Below are positions 56,082 to 64,000 of a stretch of 64,000 bases of DNA, piece after piece. The translations under genes and the position numbers were made by a program. Under the pieces are notes generated by a model, which was given only the letters and a program-made list of their open reading frames with translations, made no database searches and was not told the origin of the DNA. This DNA is from Bradyrhizobium sp. Ash2021. GTDB lineage: Bacteria > Pseudomonadota > Alphaproteobacteria > Rhizobiales > Xanthobacteraceae. The stretch spans positions 6,926,501 to 6,990,500 of the forward strand of contig NZ_CP100604.1 in assembly GCF_031202265.1 (NCBI RefSeq). The letters are read 5' to 3'. How positions within the stretch are numbered: the first letter of the stretch is position 1; each line of letters begins with the position of its first letter.

Positions 56082-56164
56082 ACAGCGCTCCGAGATCGCC
56101 GCCGCCGGGAGGAGAACACCGGCTGTCATTCTCCCCCGCCTTTTGACATGCGCAGGACCTGATT

Positions 56165-57142
56165 GTGGATGCTGATCCAACCACCGAGATCGAGGTATCG
56201 ATCGTAATCTGCACGCGCAATCGTGCGAGCCGCCTGTCGGGAACGCTGGGCGCGCTGCGGGCGCTGAGCACCAGTCACGGCTACGAGGTGATCTGGGTGG
56301 ACAATGCATCGACCGACGATACGGCGGCCGTGCTGCAGCGTGCGTTCGCCGACGACACGGTTTCGAGATACATTCTCGGCCGGCGAATAGGACTGGGCGC
56401 TGCCCGCAATCTTGGCTGGAAAAACGCGCGCGGCAGGATCGTCGCCTTCACGGATGACGACTGCTATCCTTCGCCCGACTATGTTGACGCCATCCTCGCG
56501 GCGTTTGCCGATCATCCCGGCGCAGGGGTGATCGGAGGCCGTATTCTGCTCTACAATCCGAACCACGCCAGGATCACGATCGAGGAAAGTGAAGCAACGC
56601 GCGTTTATCCAAAGCGGACCTTTGTCAGGGCTGGGACGCTGCAGGGCGCAAACCTCGCATTTCGGCGCGAGGCGCTGCAGGCCATCGGCGGCATCGATCC
56701 CGAGCTCGGCGCGGGCACGCGCTTCCCCTGCGAGGACATTGATGCGGTGACTGCGGTGCTATGGGCGGGATTCGATGCCTGCTTCGACCCCCGTCCGACC
56801 GTGCAGCACGACCATGGCCGCTCCGCAGCGGAGGTTCCGGCGTTGCTCCATTCCTATGATCGCGGCCGCGGCAGCTTCTATGCCAAGTACATCCTGCGGC
56901 CCGACACCCGCGCGACCTTCATCCTGCGCTGGCTCAGCTCGACCTGGCGCCGGCGCGACTGGCAAGGGCTTCGTACACTGCGGACCGAGCTGCGCACAGC
57001 GGCGCAATACGCGATCGCCAAACGCAGATTTGGAGCGCTTGCCCTCGCTGTCCCGCTGGGCCTCATTGCGCTCGCAGTGCAATCTGTCGTGTCATTTGGC
57101 TTCTCTTCCGGGCGTCACTTTCGGGAGACAAGGAGCCGGTGA
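56165..57142 (+). CDS. GT2 glycosyltransferase
   Basis: A 325-residue transferase with a GT2 core (VSIVICTRNRASRLSGTLGA, VDNASTDDTAAVLQ, FTDDDCYPSPDYVDAILAAF). After the core come basic residues and a C-terminal hydrophobic helix that may bind the membrane (LALAVPLGLIALAVQSVVSF). The start is a GTG at 56165; no ATG is close. It belongs to the operon begun at 52962. Confidence 0.85.
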   Translation: MDADPTTEIEVSIVICTRNRASRLSGTLGALRALSTSHGYEVIWVDNASTDDTAAVLQRAFADDTVSRYILGRRIGLGAARNLGWKNARGRIVAFTDDDCYPSPDYVDAILAAFADHPGAGVIGGRILLYNPNHARITIEESEATRVYPKRTFVRAGTLQGANLAFRREALQAIGGIDPELGAGTRFPCEDIDAVTAVLWAGFDACFDPRPTVQHDHGRSAAEVPALLHSYDRGRGSFYAKYILRPDTRATFILRWLSSTWRRRDWQGLRTLRTELRTAAQYAIAKRRFGALALAVPLGLIALAVQSVVSFGFSSGRHFRETRSR

Positions 57143-57206
57143 CAGCGTGGCGGGCAAATAGCCGTGAGCCGCTCGGGCCTGTTCGTTCTGGCGTAAGAAA
57201 GCCGAG

Positions 57207-58541
57207 ATGACGCGAGCAACGCGACGAACACTGCTCAAGGGGTCGATCGGACTTGCAGTGACGACTGTCGGCCCGCTAACGCTCTTCGGCGCGCCGGCCG
57301 CGGCGGACGGCGCGCTGTCGATCGGCGACGCCACCATCGCCGTCGTGGATACGACGGTCGGACCCGCAGAGCTCTGGGCGGAAGTGCCCGTCAGGCTCAA
57401 CGCGACCACCGCCTGCACGATCGTGCTGGAGTATGAAACGCTCAACGGAATCGGAACGATCGGGGTCTTGCCGGGCGAGGCGACGGCCGGCGCCGACTTC
57501 ATCGTCGCCAAAGGTTTTCTGATCTTTCATCCCGGCGAGCAGGTCAAATTGGTGAAGATCCGCCTTGTGCGGCCGCTTGAAGCGGGCAAGTCAATCGTCT
57601 TCCGGATATCGGACTTTGGATATCCCCTTTTCGGTCTTGCGCGCGCCGGTGGTGAGGTGAGACTGGGCGACCGGCACTCGATCGCGACCTCCTATGTCAG
57701 TGACGAAGTGCTACTGCCACAGCTTCCTTCGCACGGCTCGGTGATATTCTCCGATCGACTGCTCGACCGCGATTTCGCCAGCGACGAGGGATTTACGGCC
57801 GGCGGCGTGCCATGCTGGCAAAGCCGTCTTGCCAGCGGACGCCGTCAGGATGGCAACAAGGAATTGGGCTACTATGCCGACCCCTCGCTCAATCCGGAAA
57901 CGATGGTGTGGGGAATAGACGCGGCAACAGGTTGCCGCTTCATTCAGGCCGAGTACCACCAGGACGGGCTGTCGGATGGGCAAGGCGGCAAACTGGTGCC
58001 GGGCTGGCAGAAGGAGACGTCGTTCAAATTTTCCGCTGCGATGGTGACATCACGTACCTTGTTCAACCGCATTACGCTCGACAGTTACGTTGAGTTCAAT
58101 GTCAGGCTGACGAAAATTCCAGGCAGCTGGCCAGCGCTGTGGCTGTTACCCGTCAGCCCCGGCTGGCCGCCGGAAATCGATGTCCTCGAGGCCTACATCA
58201 TCACATCGCCGCGGTATCGGGACGACGTCATATTCTCCAGCATTCACTGGCAGGGCGAGAAGGGACCCGACGCCCGCGGCGCGGCGATGCCTCTCAGCCT
58301 GGTTGAAAAAGGCGTCGACCTTTTTTCCCGGTTCAACCGCTTCGGCTGCCACGTCGGTAGGCAGCAGATCGTCTACTACCTCAACGACAAGCCTTATTGC
58401 GCCATGCCGAACCTGGTCGGCGCCGGGCCGTGGTACATGCTGATGGACGTTGCCGTCGGCGGTCCGGCGGGCGAGCCGGGCGATCCCGGCGCTTTTCCCG
58501 CCAGAATGTACATCGCCGGCGTCAAAGTCATCCAGTTCTGA
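57207..58541 (+). CDS. Tat-exported GH16 glycanase with Calx-beta-like domain
   Basis: A 444-residue secreted enzyme. The N-terminus is Tat-like (RRTLLKGSIGLAVTTVGPLT). Residues about 40-140 look like a Calx-beta repeat (VRLNATTACTIVLEYETLNG, GEATAGADFIVAKGFLIFHP, GEQVKLVKI). The catalytic GH16 part includes GSWPALWLLPVSPGW and the active-site motif PPEIDVLEAYI (about residue 324). It probably trims or releases the glycan made by this locus. The partner enzyme at 37796 uses a different export route. Confidence 0.85.
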   Translation: MTRATRRTLLKGSIGLAVTTVGPLTLFGAPAAADGALSIGDATIAVVDTTVGPAELWAEVPVRLNATTACTIVLEYETLNGIGTIGVLPGEATAGADFIVAKGFLIFHPGEQVKLVKIRLVRPLEAGKSIVFRISDFGYPLFGLARAGGEVRLGDRHSIATSYVSDEVLLPQLPSHGSVIFSDRLLDRDFASDEGFTAGGVPCWQSRLASGRRQDGNKELGYYADPSLNPETMVWGIDAATGCRFIQAEYHQDGLSDGQGGKLVPGWQKETSFKFSAAMVTSRTLFNRITLDSYVEFNVRLTKIPGSWPALWLLPVSPGWPPEIDVLEAYIITSPRYRDDVIFSSIHWQGEKGPDARGAAMPLSLVEKGVDLFSRFNRFGCHVGRQQIVYYLNDKPYCAMPNLVGAGPWYMLMDVAVGGPAGEPGDPGAFPARMYIAGVKVIQF

Positions 58542-58567
58542 GATTCTCGAGACGCGGCGCGTCTCGT

Positions 58568-59449
58568 TCAACGATGAAAATCCCGCCGGATCTGATCGGC
58601 TGCTTCCTCGAGCTTCGCGACGGCCTTTGCGAGTGCAACATCTGAACTGAGCACGGGCTCCATTTCGCTCAGCCGCCGCAGTCCGCGCGCGGCGATATAG
58701 GGCAGCGCGTTATTGGCCGCTCCGACGGTCAGTTGAACCAGCCTGTTGTTGCTGGACATCCAGTTGCCATCTCTGCCCGTCCTCGAAACCCAGAGGTCGT
58801 GCAATGTCGCAGGAAAGGTGGCGTAGGGCTTGAGATCGATCTCGAGAGCGCCGGCCCAATCCGACCATTTGAATCGATGAGATCGGTGGAACGGAAGAAC
58901 CGGCACCCACGGCACCCGCAGCGCATCCGCGACAATGGCGCCGTGCATCGCCTCGGTAATGACCGTGTGCGAGGCCTGGATCATTTCGAGGACCCGATCA
59001 ACCGGCCAACGTGGATCGATCAGCTCGACGTCGGCCAATTCACAGGCCTTGGGCCAGTTGCCATTCAAGAGGCTCTGCCAATGCGGAATGTAACTGACCT
59101 TGAAGCGTTTCGGGACTTCTTTCCTCAAGTGACGATTGACCAGCACGGCCGCATCGGCCGCGACCAGGCGCGCGTCCAGTCCCAACGCTTCCGCGGTGAG
59201 CGGCCCACGCACGCAATAGAACCTCCAACGGTCGTCGAGCCGGGGAGCCGCGGTGTACTGCCCAAATCCCGACCCAAAGACCACTTTCAGCGCCCGTTGC
59301 GGATGATGGTCGAAGAGCACTGAGCCAATCGCAAGAAACAGGGTCAGATCGTCTTCATCAAAGAAGTGCGGGAAAACTTTCGGCATGAGCACATTGTTCA
59401 GATCGTCACCGAAGTTGGGTGCGGCGCTCCGATAGTAGTAGAGTTTCAT
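58568..59449 (-). CDS. Polysaccharide pyruvyltransferase-family protein
   Basis: A 293-residue protein of the PF04230 family. The start MKLYYYRSAAPNFGDDLNNV is typical (NFGDD binds the acceptor region), as are AIGSVLFDHHPQRALKVVFGS, and ASHTVITEAMHGAIVADALR, a block with the catalytic-region His. It would add a pyruvyl ketal to a sugar of the polymer, using phosphoenolpyruvate. It overlaps the GT2 gene by four bases and converges with the GH16 gene 26 bases away. Confidence 0.82.
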   Translation of the reverse strand: MKLYYYRSAAPNFGDDLNNVLMPKVFPHFFDEDDLTLFLAIGSVLFDHHPQRALKVVFGSGFGQYTAAPRLDDRWRFYCVRGPLTAEALGLDARLVAADAAVLVNRHLRKEVPKRFKVSYIPHWQSLLNGNWPKACELADVELIDPRWPVDRVLEMIQASHTVITEAMHGAIVADALRVPWVPVLPFHRSHRFKWSDWAGALEIDLKPYATFPATLHDLWVSRTGRDGNWMSSNNRLVQLTVGAANNALPYIAARGLRRLSEMEPVLSSDVALAKAVAKLEEAADQIRRDFHR

Positions 59450-60303
59450 GATCGCGCCTGACGCAGCATGGTCGAGTAATATTGCACCGCGCCCCCGAAC
59501 AGCGGGCCCACGGCGGCACGCTTCCTGATCTGTCTGCGGATGTCCCGCGCGATCTCGACGACAGTCGCAGGCGCGTGCGCGGTCAAAAGGTGCTTGGCGT
59601 AGACGGCGCCCGCGCCGATGTCGTAGTAGTGCCCGCGAACGAACGCCTCGTTGTCAAAACGGCCATGATCATGGGCCACGCTTGGCTCCGGGAAATACCC
59701 GCCCGTCCAGCCGGCATATGACGCCCTGACGGCGACTTCCCATTCCTCGCCGGCAAACGGAGTGCCGGCGCCAAAGCGGTCATCAAACATGCCGGCATCG
59801 ATCAAGCACCGGCGCCTGAACGCCATGTTGGAGCCTTGGACAAACCCTCGCTGGACGAAGGTGGACGAGGCAAGAATTTGTGTCGTGGTGCTGGTATTGC
59901 AACCAAGCGGCGACTGCCGTGCGTCGTACGGCAGGATCCTTCCGGAGCCAAAGCCCAGCCCGGGATCTTGCGCGAATACCGTTTTCCAGGCGGATGCAAA
60001 ATCCCGGTCTGGATAACAATCGTCGTCGATGAACAGGATGATTTCGCCGGAAGACGCCGCGATCCCGGTATTTCGACCGGCCGAATTACCCGGCTTCGTT
60101 TCCTGCATGGCACGCCACAGATTTGGGTTGGCCCGGCAGAACTCCTGCATGGCGGTGAAGGTGCCATCCGTCGAGCCGTTGTCGACCAGCACAACCTCGA
60201 TGGCATCCGCGCCGCCCATCGCGCGAATATGATCCAGGCATTTTTCGACGGTCCTCATTCCGTTTCGGGAACACAGGACCAACGTTAGCGCAACTTCGTG
60301 CAT
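59446..60303 (-). CDS. GT2 glycosyltransferase
   Basis: A 285-residue transferase with the GT2 pattern VALTLVLCSRNGMRTVEKCL, VLVDNGSTDGTF and LFIDDDCYPDRDFASAWKTV. The start is the ATG at 60303, which gives a normal family N-terminus; an ATG at 60324 adds seven residues. It ends with a four-base overlap with the pyruvyltransferase-like gene, indicating one operon. Confidence 0.85.
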   Translation of the reverse strand: MHEVALTLVLCSRNGMRTVEKCLDHIRAMGGADAIEVVLVDNGSTDGTFTAMQEFCRANPNLWRAMQETKPGNSAGRNTGIAASSGEIILFIDDDCYPDRDFASAWKTVFAQDPGLGFGSGRILPYDARQSPLGCNTSTTTQILASSTFVQRGFVQGSNMAFRRRCLIDAGMFDDRFGAGTPFAGEEWEVAVRASYAGWTGGYFPEPSVAHDHGRFDNEAFVRGHYYDIGAGAVYAKHLLTAHAPATVVEIARDIRRQIRKRAAVGPLFGGAVQYYSTMLRQARS

Positions 60304-60408
60304 TCTACTTGCTCGGGCCTTCATCAGGTTCGAGAACCGACGGACACATGATGCAATGGACGTCGGATGACATTAAGGTGATTGCGTCAGGGGACGCAAC
60401 CAAACTGT

Positions 60409-61914
60409 TCAACCAGGCTTCGACACAACTCTGCGCTGGCCCGGCGGCTGGAACCTGATCGACCCCGCGAGCAGCTTCGCGACGTCCATCGTCTGCTCCC
60501 TGGCGATCACCAGCATCGCCCCGAGATACGACACCGCTCCAACCGCAACGTTGATACCTAGCGCAATCACGGGCGGAAGCTCCGGAAGAAGGTGCCTGAT
60601 GGCGACGATGCAGACGACCATGACAATGCAGGAGCCGACCGGGCCGACGAAGACCTGCAAATACTCCGACACCGGTTCCGCCAAGAGCCGAGACGTCTTT
60701 ATCACCGCAAACGGCCATCTGGCGATGGTCGCGATCAGAACGGCCGCCAGCAGCGCGGTCACGCCGAATCTCGACATCAGCAGCAAGATCGCCAATGTGA
60801 CTATTCCTGCGGCAAGTTGGTAATAAAACCACCAATGAGCATGACCGCGGCTGTTGATGAGGCTTCCCTGAATCACGCCGATGCAGGCCATCGTGCCAAG
60901 GCCACAATACAGCCGGATGGGCTCAACCGTATCGACCCAGCGCGATCCGAATATGACAGGGACCGCAAGGTCCGCCACCATTGCAAACCCGATGAAGACC
61001 GGAAACGATAACGCCGACGAAAGAAACGTCGCCAGCAAATAGCCTTTCTTGACTCGATCCACATTCTCCTGAATGGCCGAGAACATCGGATGAGCTACCG
61101 CGCCAATCGGCGTCGCCAGGACGTTGAGGATCATCTGGAACAGGTTCCGCGAAAAAGCATAGATGCCCGCTTGATGCGGTCCCAGGAAAAGTCCCACGAT
61201 CGCGGGATCCGCCTGGGTTGTCAGGGCCTGCATGGCCCGAGTGCCCGATGAAAACGCGCCATAGCGTGCGAGCGATGTGAGCGCGTCCAGGCTGATCCGC
61301 AATTTCGGCCGCCACCCTGCTCCCCACATGGCGGCCACGGCCGCGGTGACCGATGACGACAGTTGCGCGATGAGGAGAGCCCAAACCCCATAGCCGGCGA
61401 CGAGAAGGAGCACCGTCAGCGCCGCCGATACCACCGTGGCGAGCAATGTCCGGCCGGCGATCAACTTAAAGGACATTCTTCGCGTGATGATGGCCTGCGG
61501 AACTATGCCGGCGGCGTCTGCGAACAGCCTGAGCCCGGCGACGGGCAGCAACACGGCGATCCATTCGGAGCCGAGCATTCGGCTGAACAATCCACTGCAG
61601 ACGGCGAGCAAGGCGTACGCGACGAGCGCGCAGATCGATGCCACCCAGAACGTCGAGTCGAGATGGATGTCGTCCACGGACGACCTCTGAACGATCGCCT
61701 CCGCGAAACCGGTCGGCAACAGCACTGCGAGCAGCGCCACCAGACTGCCGGCAAGGGCCACGACACCGAACTCGGCCGGACCGAGGTAGCGCGAGGTCAC
61801 CAGGAAAACGAGAAAGCCGACGAGCGACGGTATGATCGAGTTGACGCCCGACCAAAACACGCCCCTGATCGCGCGAACAGCGTGTGTAGGGTTGCCGGGT
61901 TCATTGTCTACCAT
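60409..61914 (-). CDS. Wzx-type oligosaccharide flippase
   Basis: A 501-residue inner-membrane protein with 12 to 14 helices, of the polysaccharide_synt/MurJ-like flippase class. The start HAVRAIRGVFWSGVNSIIPS and the block YLGPAEFGVVALAGSLVALL are typical of Wzx and ExoT-like proteins. It moves undecaprenyl-linked repeat units across the membrane. Its presence points to a Wzx/Wzy route for this glycan, although no Wzy polymerase is visible in the window. Confidence 0.88.
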   Translation of the reverse strand: MVDNEPGNPTHAVRAIRGVFWSGVNSIIPSLVGFLVFLVTSRYLGPAEFGVVALAGSLVALLAVLLPTGFAEAIVQRSSVDDIHLDSTFWVASICALVAYALLAVCSGLFSRMLGSEWIAVLLPVAGLRLFADAAGIVPQAIITRRMSFKLIAGRTLLATVVSAALTVLLLVAGYGVWALLIAQLSSSVTAAVAAMWGAGWRPKLRISLDALTSLARYGAFSSGTRAMQALTTQADPAIVGLFLGPHQAGIYAFSRNLFQMILNVLATPIGAVAHPMFSAIQENVDRVKKGYLLATFLSSALSFPVFIGFAMVADLAVPVIFGSRWVDTVEPIRLYCGLGTMACIGVIQGSLINSRGHAHWWFYYQLAAGIVTLAILLLMSRFGVTALLAAVLIATIARWPFAVIKTSRLLAEPVSEYLQVFVGPVGSCIVMVVCIVAIRHLLPELPPVIALGINVAVGAVSYLGAMLVIAREQTMDVAKLLAGSIRFQPPGQRRVVSKPG

Positions 61915-62196
61915 TTGCAGATTTCTTCCCGGATCGTCATGTTCCCGGCGCCATAGCGGGCAGTCATCTCAATGCATGGAACCACGCGATACATCCACTG
62001 CCAACCAACCGGACCAACAATTGGCACGCTATCACAGTCGCAGATGAAGAGGCACGCCTGCACTTCGCTACTCCGGTCCGGAACAAGTTTCTGCGTTTCA
62101 ACCAGCGCCGAAATGCGACCAAATTGTAGCCGAAGACACCAGACGCGACATGATCTCTAAGATCATAACCGCCGCAGGCAATGCGACAGCAGCGCG

Positions 62197-63102
62197 TCAT
62201 CTGCCGGAATTCCGCTGCTGGATCATGACCGCAAGCCGGTCCGCGATGGCGGTGTCCGTGACCTTGCGGCAAAACAACAATTCGCCGGAGCCGTAGATGC
62301 CATCTATCTTCATGCGCGGATTGGCGCGAAACATCGCGATGTGGCGCTCGCCGATCTCCGCCGGGTTTGCCCCGCCCCCGCTCCAATCCGAATAGGTGAC
62401 ACTGCGCCGCATGTTTGAACGAAACGGCGAGTTCGCAAGGATGGTCTGGAACACCATTTCATCCGGGATATGGGTGTTCTCATAAAATTTCATGATCCTC
62501 GGATTGTCGGCTGCGAATTTCTGGATGTAGATACAAGCATCGCGCGTCAGCGCCCACCATTGGTTGCCGGCGTGAGGGACCAGTTCGCCGAAATACTTCT
62601 TGTAGTCGCGCGCGTTTGGCATCAGGCCCAGTGCGCCAAGCAGCCGGCGGCTCTTACCGATGCACCAACCAAGCGGCCCAGGACGGCCCTTGTAGATCGT
62701 CAGGCGAGACAGGGGTTTCGCGGCGGCCGTGGAGGGCATCGCCACCGAATCGATGAATTCACTTCCCTGGTTCTCACGGAAGAAATTTTCGATTTCAGTC
62801 GCCGAACGCAGCGGATAGTCCGCGCCGCTGATCAAAACCAGATAATCGTAGCGGCGGGGCGCCGCCAACGCCTCCTCCATGAGCACAAACGCCGCCCTGA
62901 TCAGCGAATAGTCGCCCCAACAGACCGGAATTCGTCTCGCCGTGAAATGGGCATCGGAACCGGTCGCCCGCAGGAACGGAGCAATGTCCGCCTGGGCATC
63001 GATATGCACGAACATGTCCGCAGCCGGAGACTGCAGCTGATGGATCAGCCGAGAAAGCAGCTCCGGATGCCTGTGGGCGAGAACGAGATAGGCAACAATC
63101 AT
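62197..63102 (-). CDS. Core-2/I-branching-type beta-1,6-N-acetylglucosaminyltransferase-like protein
   Basis: A 301-residue member of PF02485. It begins MIVAYLVLAHRHPELLSRLI, then MFVHIDAQADI, YDYLVLISGADYPLRSATEI and YKGRPGPLGWCIG. The HAGNQWWALTRDACIYI block is typical. In eukaryotes this family adds branching GlcNAc; bacterial members form glycan branches or unknown linkages. I use the ATG at 63102, since the longer start adds residues without match. Confidence 0.8.
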   Translation of the reverse strand: MIVAYLVLAHRHPELLSRLIHQLQSPAADMFVHIDAQADIAPFLRATGSDAHFTARRIPVCWGDYSLIRAAFVLMEEALAAPRRYDYLVLISGADYPLRSATEIENFFRENQGSEFIDSVAMPSTAAAKPLSRLTIYKGRPGPLGWCIGKSRRLLGALGLMPNARDYKKYFGELVPHAGNQWWALTRDACIYIQKFAADNPRIMKFYENTHIPDEMVFQTILANSPFRSNMRRSVTYSDWSGGGANPAEIGERHIAMFRANPRMKIDGIYGSGELLFCRKVTDTAIADRLAVMIQQRNSGR

Positions 63103-63445
63103 CTTCTGGTCGTCCCGGTATAGCCACACTATCACTGATGAGCGCTGGATTCAGTAACGAAGTCACAATGTTGGTGCCCGGAAATCGTTATGAGAGTTGC
63201 CGGTTCCGACAACTTGGTCACGCAATAGACAGCTAGCGGCTCAAAGACCACTCACGCTTTAGGACAGCGCACTGCTTAACGCCCCGAGGCCCAAGGGGAT
63301 CCCGCAGCCCCGCGGCCTGAGGGCCGCTTGATTGCAGAGCGCCGCTGCGCCACGCGCATGCATGACCTGGTCGGTCGGTTGAAAGGCGGGACGCAGACTC
63401 CGTGCAAGTTTGCTCAAGGAGTAGACATGAGCGCTCGCGTATTGA
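63103..63445. other. Intergenic region with a GC-rich hairpin
   Basis: About 340 bases without a gene. A short hairpin gcggcc-tgag-ggccgc lies at 63312-63327 but has no run of T after it on either strand, so I do not call a terminator. Confidence 0.4.
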
Positions 63446-64000
63446 TCACTCGGCGGCGGGGCCCACGGCGACAGACGAACCGGTCTCCCTCAATCGCTGG
63501 CCTGCAACTCCGCGCTTGGCCGCGAAGGTCGCAAGGAATTGCGAGCGCAGCCAGCGCGTCATTGGACGCTCGATCTTGAAGTAGACGAAAAATCCAACCA
63601 GCAACGAGGCTGTTGCGGCGAGAATCGCGAACAACGCAAACTGCAGAGCGCCTTCCAATGGCAGCCGAAGAAAGACCCGGCGAAACACGAAAAGCGTCAA
63701 CGCGTGCGTCAGATAGATCGAATAGCTCGCATCCCCAAGCAACCGCAGCGAGCGAATTTCGGGAATCTTGAATGATCGCTCGGTGGCGACCGCGCCGATC
63801 ATGATCAACGCCGCGCACAATCCATTTTGCAGAAACAGGTTCGGAAAGCGCAGAACATGTGCCGCGAACAACGCCAAAACGCCTGCCGGCAAAAGCAGCC
63901 AGACGTTGGGAATATTCCCGTTCAGGAACAACCATCCCAACACGATGCCTGCGGCAAATTCCAGCATCAGGGGATGCGTATACATCAATAGCGGGTGCGT
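63446..64000 (-). CDS. Acyltransferase-3 family protein, partial (C-terminal part)
   Basis: The frame continues off the right edge, so the N-terminal half, with the catalytic His, is not visible. The visible 184 residues hold several helices (LEFAAGIVLGWLFLNGNIPN, WLLLPAGVLALFAAHVLRF, FALFAILAATASLLVGFFVY) and the family block LRLLGDASYSIYLTHALTLF with the late-helix pattern, then YFKIERPMTRWLRS. It likely acylates a sugar of the exported polymer. Confidence 0.8.
   Translation of the reverse strand, partial: THPLLMYTHPLMLEFAAGIVLGWLFLNGNIPNVWLLLPAGVLALFAAHVLRFPNLFLQNGLCAALIMIGAVATERSFKIPEIRSLRLLGDASYSIYLTHALTLFVFRRVFLRLPLEGALQFALFAILAATASLLVGFFVYFKIERPMTRWLRSQFLATFAAKRGVAGQRLRETGSSVAVGPAAE

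Noticed and set aside
63312..63327. GC-rich hairpin gcggcc-tgag-ggccgc as a terminator
   Set aside because: No T-run follows it on either strand and the stem is only six base pairs.

Overview
The window looks like chromosomal DNA of a high-GC alphaproteobacterium, most probably Bradyrhizobium or a close relative in the Nitrobacteraceae. I infer this from the protein families (ATP-type PckA, HdeD-like, DUF1326, Tat-exported solute-binding proteins, many short secreted proteins), from gene density and from codon use. No database search was possible. I see no rRNA, tRNA or CRISPR array.

Left part (1 to about 26 kb) is accessory and eroded. It holds isolated genes: a PD-(D/E)XK-like protein cut by the window edge, a SulP transporter fused to STAS and cyclic-nucleotide domains, a lone ABC solute-binding protein, a cupin, a coiled-coil protein, an amidohydrolase, a membrane metallophosphoesterase, an AI-2E-family permease, HdeD, a patatin/GntP pair, a giant SAM-cyclase-ATPase-TPR protein and a DUF1326 protein. 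Between them lie an IS3-family element, gene remnants (HD phosphohydrolase, LapA-like protein, adenylate cyclase joined to an aldo/keto reductase start, HlyD/EmrA half) and two families of short repeats. One family is a roughly 100-130 bp degenerate element seen about nine times in one orientation. The other is a palindromic element ending in ctgtgtgaaaac, seen twice.

Middle part (26 to 37.7 kb) is more ordinary: a complete sulfonate/nitrate-type ABC importer operon, an epoxide hydrolase, a secreted protein of unknown role, manC (GDP-mannose supply), pckA (gluconeogenesis), and a run of short secreted or membrane proteins.

Right part (37.8 to 64 kb) is an exopolysaccharide or surface-glycan locus. 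It contains a 1750-residue RTX protein carrying a GH16 glycanase, and a translationally coupled minus-strand operon: galE, a GT2, a three-domain GT2/NodS-like methyltransferase/NodB-like deacetylase, another GT2 and an ABC exporter. A plus-strand operon follows: a GT4-type glycosyltransferase, a GDP-mannose 3,5-epimerase-like enzyme, an FkbM methyltransferase, a GT2 and a Tat-exported GH16. A second minus-strand group has a pyruvyltransferase-like protein, a GT2, a Wzx-type flippase, a core-2/I-branching-type transferase and an acyltransferase that runs off the window. Together these suggest a polymer built from GDP-mannose-derived (possibly L-galactose or L-gulose) and UDP-galactose-derived sugars, decorated by methyl, pyruvyl and acyl groups and by deacetylation, then trimmed by two secreted GH16 enzymes. 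No polymerase or priming transferase is visible, so the locus probably continues to the right.
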